DNA of 64,000 nt, from the NCBI GenBank assembly GCA_001874305.1, contig MPCU01000003.1, positions 62,001-126,000 on the forward strand, in the 5' to 3' direction. Below are positions 24,490 through 32,071 of the stretch, piece by piece (position 1 is the first letter of the stretch; every line of letters starts with the position of its first letter). Under the pieces are notes generated by a model. It was given only the letters and a program-made list of their open reading frames with translations, did not search any database and was not told the DNA's origin. The position numbers and the translations under genes are program-made. This DNA is from Bacteriovorax sp. MedPE-SWde (GTDB taxonomy: Bacteria > Bdellovibrionota > Bacteriovoracia > Bacteriovoracales > Bacteriovoracaceae).

Positions 24490-25314
24490 ATGAAGGGTAC
24501 ATTAGGAAAAGTTTTTACAGTGCGACTAAACTTTGTACACCTAGCGGTTATTGTAATGCTAGGAGGAAATTGTTTTGCCGAAAGTAAGAATCTATTTAAG
24601 GCCTTCAATCCAAACTACAAAATCCAAACACGTGGACCACAAAGTCATATACCAGATGTCGATTACACACCAGCTCCAGAGAGGGTTACTTCTTGGTATG
24701 AGCACGTTTTAGTGGAGAGTGATGCAGGCGTATTAAAGTCTATGAAGAGGGACTTTGATCGTTGGGACGAAGAAGAGAACTATGTTACTAATTGGAACCT
24801 ACAGTCCACTGGGCTATATCCGATTAAATCTCGTGAATCTCGTAAATCATACTTCTCTAAGAGAATTCTAAGATACTTTGATAAGAGGCTTAGTGGAGAG
24901 GTTAAAAAGGCCGAAAAGGGGTCTACACTTGCAAGTGTTGGTAATGTACAAACTGCTCTAAGACCAAATACTAAAGTTAGTGTATCAAAGAACGTAAAAC
25001 TGAAGTTTAAAGCAAAAGTTCTTCAGGGAATGGCCATCATGAAGGTGGTAAACCCATATGTTGATTACAATGCGTCTTATAGTTTTAGTGATGGTCTAAA
25101 GATGAAGATGAAAAAAGAGTTTAAAGGTGTCCGTGCAACGGCAAGTGTTGATTATAAGCCTGAAGATAAGACTTATGTTACAAACTTTGATAAGAACTTA
25201 ACTGATACTGTTTCAGCAAGAGTTTCGTCAAGTCAGGCGGATGATGCAGTGATTTTTTCTAATGATTCTGACTCAAGAGTTCAGTTGATGTATTCAAGTC
25301 CATTTAACTTTTAA
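24490..25314 (+). CDS. Exported protein with beta-rich C-terminus, function unknown
   Basis: A 274-residue protein with a long signal peptide ending near CFA|ESKN. Residues 30-140 are polar with aromatic and basic clusters (FNPNYKIQTRGPQ; YFDKRLSGEVKK). Residues 165-274 form about six amphipathic strands (LKMKMKKEFKGVRATASVDYKP; DTVSARVSSSQADDAVIF) ending in SSPFNF with a terminal Phe, the hallmark of outer-membrane insertion signals. It may be a small barrel or a lattice subunit. No family is recognised. It is monocistronic between the parB terminator and gdhA. Confidence 0.6.
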   Translation: MKGTLGKVFTVRLNFVHLAVIVMLGGNCFAESKNLFKAFNPNYKIQTRGPQSHIPDVDYTPAPERVTSWYEHVLVESDAGVLKSMKRDFDRWDEEENYVTNWNLQSTGLYPIKSRESRKSYFSKRILRYFDKRLSGEVKKAEKGSTLASVGNVQTALRPNTKVSVSKNVKLKFKAKVLQGMAIMKVVNPYVDYNASYSFSDGLKMKMKKEFKGVRATASVDYKPEDKTYVTNFDKNLTDTVSARVSSSQADDAVIFSNDSDSRVQLMYSSPFNF

Positions 25315-25468
25315 TAGCTAAAAAATATTTAATTCAACATATGTGCTGCACGGCCTGTGCAGCATGTCTCAAAAACTGATTTTTTCCTGTATTTTTAATC
25401 TTGGCACTCTGATAAAATTTGGAGTAAATTAGCTAACAATTATTATCAAAGTTATTCGGAGTTTGAAG

Positions 25469-26728
25469 ATGAGCTTAATGGAAAGCCCGCTTTATCAAGA
25501 TGCGGTAGCGCAACTAGAAGAATCAGCGGCAATCATGGGTCTAGACCCAAACATTATGGAACGATTGAAGTACCCAAAAAGAGCACTTCAAGTTGCAGTA
25601 CCTATTAGATTAGATGATGGTACAGTTAAAACTTTTCAAGGGTATCGTGTTCAACACAATATGACTCTTGGACCAGGTAAAGGTGGAATTCGTTTTCACC
25701 CAAAAGTAGACCTTTCTGAAACAGCTGGTCTTGCAATGCTTATGACATTTAAGTGTGCACTAGTTGGACTTCCTCTTGGTGGAGCAAAAGGTGGTATCTC
25801 TGTAGATCCATCAACTCTTTCAAGACAAGAGCTTCAGGCCCTTACAAGAAGATATACAACAGAAATTAACATGATTATTGGACCTAATATTGATATCCCT
25901 GCTCCTGATATTGGAACAGATGGACAAACAATGGCGTGGTTCATGGATACATATTCTCAGCTTAAAGGTTATACAGTTCCAGGTGTTGTAACTGGTAAGC
26001 CAATTACAGTTGGTGGATCTCTTGGTCGTGCAGAAGCTACAGGTAAAGGTGTTGCCTTTTGTGTAAACTTTGCTGCTGAGAAAATCGGGATGAAGATTGG
26101 ACCAGATACAACTGTTGCTATTCACGGTTTTGGTAAAGTTGGTATTCCAGCTGCTGAAGATTTAAAAGAGCAGGGTGCAAAAATTGTAGCTATCTCTGAT
26201 GTTTCAGGTGCTGTTTATAATAAAGATGGAATTGATATCGATAAAGCTGCTGACTTTACAAAAAGAGGCGGACTTCTAAAAGAGTTTCCAGGTGTTGAGC
26301 ATATCTCAAATGGTGAACTTCTTGCTTTAGATGTTGATATTCTTATTCCAGCTGCAATTGATGGTGTTATCACTGTTGATAATGCTGACAGTGTAAAAGC
26401 TAAGATGATTGCTGAAGGTGCCAATGGTCCTTTAACTAAAGAAGCTATTGATATTATCTCTGCTAAAGGAACATTCATTATTCCAGATATTCTTTGTAAT
26501 GCTGGTGGTGTTATTGTTTCTTACTTTGAGTGGGTACAAGGACTTCAGAACTTTTTCTGGGACCTAGATCAAATCAATGCGAAGTTACATGATATCTTAA
26601 AGGAAGCTTTTGATAGTGTTTATGAAGCTCACCAAAAGTATGAAGTTGATATGAAGAAAGCGGCATTTATCGCAGCATTCAAGAGACTTATGAGAGCTAT
26701 GAGATACCGTGGATTATTCCCAGGATGA
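25469..26728 (+). CDS. gdhA: Glutamate dehydrogenase (Glu/Leu/Phe/Val dehydrogenase family)
   Basis: A 419-residue enzyme interconverting glutamate and 2-oxoglutarate plus ammonia. The N-terminal domain has GYRVQHNMTLGPGKGGIRFHP, the catalytic lysine motif LPLGGAKGGI and APDIGTDGQTMAWFMDTY. The C-terminal Rossmann fold has AIHGFGKVG, followed by the acidic switch ISDVSG, which leans towards NAD rather than NADP. The length matches RocG/GudB. ATG 25469 follows TCGGAG; a TTG two codons upstream is less likely. Codon use is strongly biased, suggesting high expression. In a peptide-feeding organism it would feed amino-acid carbon to the TCA cycle. Confidence 0.93.
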   Translation: MSLMESPLYQDAVAQLEESAAIMGLDPNIMERLKYPKRALQVAVPIRLDDGTVKTFQGYRVQHNMTLGPGKGGIRFHPKVDLSETAGLAMLMTFKCALVGLPLGGAKGGISVDPSTLSRQELQALTRRYTTEINMIIGPNIDIPAPDIGTDGQTMAWFMDTYSQLKGYTVPGVVTGKPITVGGSLGRAEATGKGVAFCVNFAAEKIGMKIGPDTTVAIHGFGKVGIPAAEDLKEQGAKIVAISDVSGAVYNKDGIDIDKAADFTKRGGLLKEFPGVEHISNGELLALDVDILIPAAIDGVITVDNADSVKAKMIAEGANGPLTKEAIDIISAKGTFIIPDILCNAGGVIVSYFEWVQGLQNFFWDLDQINAKLHDILKEAFDSVYEAHQKYEVDMKKAAFIAAFKRLMRAMRYRGLFPG

Positions 26729-26743
26729 TCCTAAGTTTTTTTA

Positions 26744-27220
26744 ATGTTTAAAAAAATATTTTTAATATTATTAGTGACCCCCTTCGTTCTTGCGAAACTC
26801 GAAAGAGTCCAAGAGGAGGGGGTTTCTATTAAGCGCTATGCCTTTAAAGAAGTCTGTAACTCATTTGGAGTTAAAGATGCACTCCTTGTTGAAAAAAAAG
26901 ATACCAAGACGATTGATTGCATGGGGAAAGATTTCTTAATCGAAAAATTCTGTCTCAATAAATTTGAGAAAGTTCACAACTACACTAAGGCAAGATTCGA
27001 CTCTGTAGAATCAAATGTTAACTGCTACTTTTCTGAGACTGTAATTCTCTCAGTTGTATGTGATAAAAAGCATGGACACTATTGTAAGAACCCAAAGAAG
27101 GGCTGTACAAAACTATCTAGTAACTTCGCTAGAAATTTATCGCTATCTAAATCGATGCTACTTGAAAAATATCCTATGACACTAAAGTGCTTTTATTCTT
27201 CAAAAAGTATTCTTCAATAA
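26744..27220 (+). CDS. Small exported cysteine-containing protein, function unknown
   Basis: A 158-residue protein with an N-terminal signal peptide (MFKKIFLILLVTPFVLA|K) and about nine cysteines in the mature part (KEVCNSF, DCMGKD, EKFCLN, SNVNCYF, VVCDKKHGHYC, KKGCTK, LKCFY), mostly at regular intervals. That suggests several disulfides in the periplasm. It starts 15 bp after gdhA, with a poor SD, so coupling or a longer leader is possible. The family is not recognised. Confidence 0.6.
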   Translation: MFKKIFLILLVTPFVLAKLERVQEEGVSIKRYAFKEVCNSFGVKDALLVEKKDTKTIDCMGKDFLIEKFCLNKFEKVHNYTKARFDSVESNVNCYFSETVILSVVCDKKHGHYCKNPKKGCTKLSSNFARNLSLSKSMLLEKYPMTLKCFYSSKSILQ

Positions 27221-27313
27221 TTGATATCAAGAAAATAAATCTCCAATACTCTAAGTAGCTTAGCGCTTGCTGCTTTTTTATACACCTTGCACTCTGTTGT
27301 GTGGAGGTTAAGT

Positions 27314-27829
27314 ATGCACAAGCAAATGTATGCCCTTGTTCCTGGGGGAAGCAGCTCACACGTCATGGAAATCTTTGGCTATTCTACAAAAGGTATTCCA
27401 GGTGTTGAAATAGTTGGTTTAGGAGCAAAAGGTAAATCTATTAAAGAGAAATTTATTTTTCTGAATAAGAAGTTAGAATTTAAAATTCCAGCGAGAAGAT
27501 ATGTTCTCTGTGTTGAGGATTCTCTTTTTTCAACTAGCAAGGATGATCTCTACCGCTGGCTAGAGTTGCCGTTTCTCATTATGTACTGGTCAATGGCCAA
27601 TATCCTACCAATTCAAAACCTTGATAATTGTCTCTGTGGAGGAAAGATAACAGCGAGGGGAAAGATTAGCAGCGAGCTCTTTTCAGATGGACCAAATAGC
27701 GAAGTTCTCGAATACCTTGAGAACGGACTTAAGTTGATTACAGCAAATTCGGCAATGTTTAAGGATGAGCAGGTTATACCGTTAAAGGAGGTTATGGGCA
27801 GAAATGACTTAGTTATTGATAAATCTTAA
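27314..27829 (+). CDS. Stand-alone ComM/YifB N-terminal (ChlI, Lon-like fold) domain protein
   Basis: A 171-residue protein preceded by GGAGG. Residues 1-110 follow the N-terminal domain of ComM/YifB ATPases: 'ALVPGG...VMEIFGYSTKGIPGVEIVGLG', then SIKEKFIFLNKKLEFKIPARRYVL (cf. ESRERVRAALKNSGFEFPRRRITVNL), then the LPFLIMYWSMANIL helix (cf. DLPIALGILAA) and FSDGPNSEVLEYLENG. The AAA+ helicase and magnesium-chelatase domains that follow in ComM are entirely absent, and the frame ends cleanly before umuD. It is probably a dedicated accessory to the Y-family polymerase that follows, not ComM. No established function for a solitary version is known to me. Confidence 0.6.
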   Translation: MHKQMYALVPGGSSSHVMEIFGYSTKGIPGVEIVGLGAKGKSIKEKFIFLNKKLEFKIPARRYVLCVEDSLFSTSKDDLYRWLELPFLIMYWSMANILPIQNLDNCLCGGKITARGKISSELFSDGPNSEVLEYLENGLKLITANSAMFKDEQVIPLKEVMGRNDLVIDKS

Positions 27830-27866
27830 CGTGTTTTCAGGGCTTTATCATGTGTTATGTTTTATC

Positions 27867-27888
27867 TTGTGCGTAAGTTGTGCGTAAG
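27867..27888 (+). repeat. 11-bp tandem direct repeat upstream of umuD
   Basis: TTGTGCGTAAG occurs twice without a spacer (27867-27877 and 27878-27888), 13 bp before the umuD ATG 27902. A direct repeat of one helical turn suits a head-to-tail dimer binding on one face of the DNA, so this may be the operator of a DNA-damage regulator. It falls in the coding sequence only if umuD starts at 27857. Confidence 0.5.
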
Positions 27889-27901
27889 TTATACTCAAAG
27901 A

Positions 27902-28294
27902 ATGAAGTCACACAACCATTCAATACTTAAGGCAAATTGTGGACTCTTTGGAATTTCAGATGATTATATTGAAAAGTATCAATCTCTAGATGAGAAATTC
28001 ATAAAGAATAAGTCTTCGACATTCTTCTTTGAGGCCACTGGCGACTCTATGGAGCCAGTGGTTTTTTCTGGGGATGTTCTTGTTGTGGACAGGTCAATCG
28101 ACTGGGTTCACGGGAAGATAGTTATTGTCTATCTTGAAGGACAGTTTATGTGTAAGAGGCTTTTAAAGTCTCCTCGTGGAATAATTCTTAGATCTGAAAA
28201 TAAGCTACATCGCGATATTCAAATTACTGAAGAGATGGACTTTCTCATTTGGGGAGTTGTTATTGCACAAGCTAGAGATTTAAGGAATTTCTAA
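27902..28294 (+). CDS. umuD: UmuD-like SOS mutagenesis protein (S24 self-cleaving)
   Basis: A 130-residue S24 peptidase that, after RecA-stimulated self-cleavage, forms polymerase V with UmuC. The cleavage site is Cys13-Gly14 (ANCGLFG), with catalytic Ser49 (TGDSMEP) and Lys85 (MCKRLL). Cys-to-Ser spacing is 36, as in E. coli UmuD (Cys24/Ser60), and Ser-to-Lys is 36 (37 there). The N-terminal arm before the cleavage site is short; the frame is open back to 27857 (28 residues to Cys), which would be nearer E. coli's 24. No strong SD exists at either start. umuC follows with a 1-bp overlap. Confidence 0.85.
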   Translation: MKSHNHSILKANCGLFGISDDYIEKYQSLDEKFIKNKSSTFFFEATGDSMEPVVFSGDVLVVDRSIDWVHGKIVIVYLEGQFMCKRLLKSPRGIILRSENKLHRDIQITEEMDFLIWGVVIAQARDLRNF

Positions 28295-29565
28295 TGACAA
28301 AACTCTACGCCCTTGTTGATTGTAATTCATTCTTTTGTAGTTGTGAGAGACTATTTCGTCCTGATTTAGAAGGACGTCCTGTTGGGGTTCTTTCTAATAA
28401 CGATGGATGCTTTGTCTCTCGAACAAATGAATTAAAGTCACTAGGTGTAAAAATGGGAGATCCATATTTTAAAGTGAAATCACTATGTGAGAAAAATGAT
28501 GTTGCAGTGTTTTCTTCAAACTTTGCTCTCTATACAAATATTTCAGATAGGGTAATGAGTGTGCTCTCAACCTTCTCACCTGAAATAGAGGTTTACTCTG
28601 TGGATGAAGCTTTCCTTGATTTAAGTGGAATCGATGTCGATCTTAATGAGTATGCAAGAGAGATACGAGATACTGTATTTAAGTGGACGGGAATACCTGT
28701 GAGTGTGGGAATTGCACCAACGAAGACCTTAGCAAAAATAGCAAATAATATTGGAAAGAAGTCAAAGAAAGCGAATGGAGTAGTTGTCCTTGATAATGAA
28801 AAAATAACGGACATCGCTTTAGCTCGTACTGAAATAAGTGACATCTGGGGAATTGGTTCAAAGAATGCAGTTAAGCTAAGAGGTCTAGGAATTAAAACTG
28901 CATTAGAGTTTAAAAAATATAAGAATACCAAAAATATCCAAAAGATTTTTACTAAGCTTGGAAGAATGACTCAAGATGAACTTAGAGGAGTGTCATGCTT
29001 TGAATTGAATATTGTCTCAGAAAAGAAAAAGGAAATAATGTGCTCTCGCAGTTTTGGAACACCGGTATCGGACTTGCGAGGCTTAAGGGAATCAGTTGCA
29101 AACTATGTAACAAGTGCATGTGAAAAAATGAGAAAACAAAATAGTGCATGTGCAATTATTGAAATCTTTTGCCATAGCGACCCCTATAAAGTCGGTGAGG
29201 AAACTTACTTTGGAAAAGATCGTGTGAAATTTCTTACGCCCACAAGTGACACTAGGAGAGTTATCAAATATGCATGGAAGGCATTAGATGGTCTCTTTCA
29301 AATGGGAGTTCTCTATAAGAAAGCAGGAGTTAAGTTAGGATCTCTCGCTGATGACAATGAAATGCAATGCTCTCTCTTTGGGGATACTGATAACCAGAAG
29401 TCCTTAGAGCTAATGAAGGTAATAGATAAAATAAATACCAGAGAAGGTGATCAAGTCATAAGGTCAATGGCCTGTGGAGTAGATAATAAGTCTTGGAAGA
29501 TGAGGCGAGAACACCTTTCTCAGAGGTTCGTAACGGGTTGGTCAGAACTTCCAAAATGTTCTTAA
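28294..29565 (+). CDS. umuC: UmuC-like Y-family DNA polymerase V catalytic subunit
   Basis: A 423-residue error-prone translesion polymerase. The palm carboxylates are in ALVDCNSFF (Asp8) and YSVDEAFLDL; the fingers contain VSIG-like SVGIAPTKTLAKIAN. The C-terminal little finger has GTPVSDLRGLRESV. Like UmuC rather than DinB, it carries the extended C-terminus (residues 350-423: LGSLADDNEMQCSLFGDTDNQKSL, probable beta-clamp binding QCSLF). ATG 28294 overlaps the umuD stop by one base, with AAGGAA upstream. It completes the ComM-domain/umuD/umuC cassette. Confidence 0.95.
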   Translation: MTKLYALVDCNSFFCSCERLFRPDLEGRPVGVLSNNDGCFVSRTNELKSLGVKMGDPYFKVKSLCEKNDVAVFSSNFALYTNISDRVMSVLSTFSPEIEVYSVDEAFLDLSGIDVDLNEYAREIRDTVFKWTGIPVSVGIAPTKTLAKIANNIGKKSKKANGVVVLDNEKITDIALARTEISDIWGIGSKNAVKLRGLGIKTALEFKKYKNTKNIQKIFTKLGRMTQDELRGVSCFELNIVSEKKKEIMCSRSFGTPVSDLRGLRESVANYVTSACEKMRKQNSACAIIEIFCHSDPYKVGEETYFGKDRVKFLTPTSDTRRVIKYAWKALDGLFQMGVLYKKAGVKLGSLADDNEMQCSLFGDTDNQKSLELMKVIDKINTREGDQVIRSMACGVDNKSWKMRREHLSQRFVTGWSELPKCS

Positions 29566-29574
29566 TATAAAAGC

Positions 29575-29603
29575 TTGACATGTATGATGGCGTGAATTAA
29601 AGT
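29575..29603 (+). promoter_or_regulatory. Putative sigma-70 promoter of the di-haem peroxidase gene
   Basis: TTGACA (29575-29580, perfect) is followed 17 bp later by TAAAGT (29598-29603, 4/6). It lies 137 bp upstream of ATG 29740, leaving a leader that contains three hairpins. Confidence 0.5.
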
Positions 29604-29613
29604 TTGATTAAGC

Positions 29614-29725
29614 AAACACTTCGGTGTTTATTAGTCATGATACAAATCATGACGATAATAAGATGACTATTCTTGAAGGATGACGTCTCGGGTTCTATCA
29701 TTTACTTAGATTCTTATTTAAGTAA
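29614..29725 (+). other. Hairpin-rich 5' leader of the di-haem peroxidase gene
   Basis: Three stems occur in order. The first is AAACAC-TTCG-GTGTTT (29614-29629), a stable cUUCGg tetraloop. The second is GTCATGAT-ACAA-ATCATGAC (29634-29653), a perfect 8-bp stem. The third is TTACTTA/TAAGTAA (29702-29708/29719-29725), 7 bp with a 10-base loop. None has a U tract. The leader may set mRNA stability or translation. I cannot match it to a known riboswitch. Confidence 0.5.
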
Positions 29726-29739
29726 CAAAGGTAGGCCAT

Positions 29740-31044
29740 ATGACTAAATTCTTCTTGATGACTCTTATCGTTTCCATTCTAATTTGCCCGCAGGAGGGGT
29801 ATGCGAATATCCCTTCTGCATCTTTAAACTCGGGCACACAAGATAAAGCGTTAAGTGAATATATAAAGAAATTCAATTTTACGTCACCAGTCAAGGACAG
29901 TTCTAAAAATTTGCCCTTGTATGAATTAGGTAGAGAGTTATTTTTTTCTACTAAAATGTCCTTGGCTGGTGATATTTCATGTGCACACTGTCACCACCCA
30001 ACAAGAGGAACCGGTGATAATCTTCCACTAGCAATAGGTACCGGAGCAGAAGGCGATATAGCTTTTAGAGTTCAAGGTAATGCTGGAATCACAACTCGAA
30101 ATTCACCAGCTCTCTGGAATAGATCACTTAAAAGTGTGAAGTCATTATTTTGGGATGGGAGAGTTTCATTTCATAAAAATGAAAACTATGTCATGACTCC
30201 AAGTGAGCTACTTTCAGGAAAAGATCCAATTCTAGCTGATGTAGCAAAGGAAATGATAAATGCGGCAGCAGCACAGGCCTTATTCCCTCCAACGAGTACA
30301 CTTGAAATGAAGGGACCACTTTTAGATGGTGAGCCTGAAGATATAGTTTGGAATGCAATTTTAGAAAACCTTTTAAAAGAAGAGAACTTAAGAAGTTTCT
30401 TCTCTTTTGCATACCCAGGTGTTGAGGAACTTAATATCGGTCATGTCGGAAAGGCGATTGCTCACTTTGAAGAAATTGAATTCTTTGTAAACGATACACC
30501 ATGGGATGATTATCTAAGTGGACAGAAGGAAGCACTTTCAATTGCTGAAAAAAGAGGAGCAATACTCTTTATGGATAAAGCTAAATGTGCTGAATGCCAC
30601 TCTGGAGAAAGATTCTCTGATAATTCATTTGAAAATATAATGATCGCAGATATCGGAATGAAGGAAGCTCCAAATGATATGGGACGCTTTGATGTCACGG
30701 CTAAAGATGAAGATAAGTATAAGTTCTTAACACCAGGGCTTAGAAATATCTCTCAAACAGCACCATATATGCACAATGGTCTCTTTGCGACATTAGAAGA
30801 AGTTATTGATCACTACGATCATCCAATGAGAACACTGATGCACTTTAATCCAGAAGTGTTAAATGAAAGATTTGGTAAATTCTATAATGAGAAATTTGTA
30901 AGAAGTTGGGACAGAGAGAAAGTTAAGGCCCAGTTCGATAACAAGTCTTCAAAGCTAGCAATGAACTTGAGATTAACTGAACAAGAGAAAGAAGACCTTC
31001 TTCTCTTTCTAGAAAAATCACTAACTAGTAAAAAAATAAAGTAA
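29740..31044 (+). CDS. Di-haem cytochrome c peroxidase (CcpA/MauG family)
   Basis: A 434-residue periplasmic protein with a signal peptide ending near GYA|NI. Two haem c motifs are visible: CAHCH at Cys81/Cys84/His85 and CAECH at Cys283/Cys286/His287. The layout LYELGRELFFSTKMSLAGDISCAHCH, the ARNSPALWN-like TTRNSPALWN, and the FKTPGLRN-like KFLTPGLRNISQTAPYMHNG with its distal Met/His are typical of bacterial cytochrome c peroxidases. It reduces hydrogen peroxide with cytochrome c electrons or, as in MauG, oxidises a partner protein. It is longer than the usual 320-350 residues owing to an insert around residues 150-235. The leader is hairpin-rich. Confidence 0.9.
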   Translation: MTKFFLMTLIVSILICPQEGYANIPSASLNSGTQDKALSEYIKKFNFTSPVKDSSKNLPLYELGRELFFSTKMSLAGDISCAHCHHPTRGTGDNLPLAIGTGAEGDIAFRVQGNAGITTRNSPALWNRSLKSVKSLFWDGRVSFHKNENYVMTPSELLSGKDPILADVAKEMINAAAAQALFPPTSTLEMKGPLLDGEPEDIVWNAILENLLKEENLRSFFSFAYPGVEELNIGHVGKAIAHFEEIEFFVNDTPWDDYLSGQKEALSIAEKRGAILFMDKAKCAECHSGERFSDNSFENIMIADIGMKEAPNDMGRFDVTAKDEDKYKFLTPGLRNISQTAPYMHNGLFATLEEVIDHYDHPMRTLMHFNPEVLNERFGKFYNEKFVRSWDREKVKAQFDNKSSKLAMNLRLTEQEKEDLLLFLEKSLTSKKIK

Positions 31045-31074
31045 TAAAAAAGGAGCCTTAGAGCTCCTTTTTTT
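31045..31074. terminator. Bidirectional terminator between the peroxidase gene and pfkA
   Basis: GGAGC (31052-31056) pairs with GCTCC (31063-31067), flanked by an A tract (31045-31051) and a T tract (31068-31074) that serve as U tails in either direction. It overlaps the stop codon of pfkA. Confidence 0.8.
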
Positions 31075-32062
31075 ATATCGAAAGTGTTTTAACAATATCT
31101 ATAAACTGTGGATCAGTGTCAAACTTCTTTCCTAAGCATTCTTTAAAAGGAACAGAGAGTACTTTTCCATTACGTTGAGCTGCTACCGTTGCAACCTCTC
31201 CATTGATAAGAGAAGCCACTGCTATATAACCCATCTGGCTAGCTAAGAATCTATCGTGAGCCGTTGGGTTTCCACCTCTTTGGATGTGACCGAGAATACA
31301 AGTATGTGAGTCTATAGAGTACTTGTCTTTAAGAACTTCTTTTATTCTGTGACTAAGACCTTCTTTTTCACCTTCAGCAGCGATGATAATAGATGAACCT
31401 TTACCTCTACTTATTCCTCGTTTGATATCACTTACTATTTGATCGAAATCAATATCTTCTGTGGTTGGTAGAATAATATTTTCAGCTCCAGTACAAAGAC
31501 CTACGTGAAGGGCAATCGCTGGAGACTTCCTTCCCATTACTTCTACTATAAAAGTTCTATCGTGAGAGTGGGCCGTATCTCTAATCTTATCCACGGCCTC
31601 AACTGCTGTTTGAACGGCAGTATCAAAACCAATTGAGTAATCAGTGCCTTCAATATCATTATCAATTGTCCCTGGTATCCCAACAACAGAAACACCGTGT
31701 TCTTCGTGTAAGCTCCATGCTCCATTAAATGAACCATTACCTCCGATAACAACTAGGGCGTCTATACCTTTTCTTTTAAGAATGTGGGCCGCTTCTTTTC
31801 TTATCTCTTCTTCATGAAATTCTGGACAACGTGAAGTTTGAAGAATTGTTCCGCCATGTTGAAGAATATTTCCAACACTTGATGCATCCATCTTTTTAAC
31901 GTTACCTTCAAGAAGTCCTGCATATCCTCTTTGGATACCATATACATCTAAATCATTAGCAACTGCCGTACGAACAACTGCACGAATTGCACAATTCATC
32001 CCAGGACTATCACCACCACTACAAAGAACAGCAACAGATTTGATTTTAGTTTTTTCTTTCAT
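31073..32062 (-). CDS. pfkA: 6-phosphofructokinase
   Basis: A 329-residue enzyme that phosphorylates fructose 6-phosphate in glycolysis. Motifs are CSGGDSPGMNC, GGNGS, PGTIDNDIEGTD (catalytic Asp134/Asp136) and GRKSP. Gly110 in GGNGS and Gly131 in PGTIDND are the ATP-type residues (PPi-dependent enzymes have GGDDS and PKTIDND). The residue at Asn109 is normally Asp (E. coli Asp103, which contacts Mg-ATP), a change worth noting. It sits nine bases from gpmI on the same strand, so the two glycolytic enzymes form an operon. Its stop overlaps the terminator. Confidence 0.93.
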   Translation of the reverse strand: MKEKTKIKSVAVLCSGGDSPGMNCAIRAVVRTAVANDLDVYGIQRGYAGLLEGNVKKMDASSVGNILQHGGTILQTSRCPEFHEEEIRKEAAHILKRKGIDALVVIGGNGSFNGAWSLHEEHGVSVVGIPGTIDNDIEGTDYSIGFDTAVQTAVEAVDKIRDTAHSHDRTFIVEVMGRKSPAIALHVGLCTGAENIILPTTEDIDFDQIVSDIKRGISRGKGSSIIIAAEGEKEGLSHRIKEVLKDKYSIDSHTCILGHIQRGGNPTAHDRFLASQMGYIAVASLINGEVATVAAQRNGKVLSVPFKECLGKKFDTDPQFIDIVKTLSI

Positions 32063-32071
32063 ATAGATTCC

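Noticed and set aside
25385-25468. Sigma-54 promoter upstream of gdhA (TTGGCAC near 25404)
   Set aside because: The -24-like TGGCAC is not followed by a TTGC-type -12 at the required spacing.
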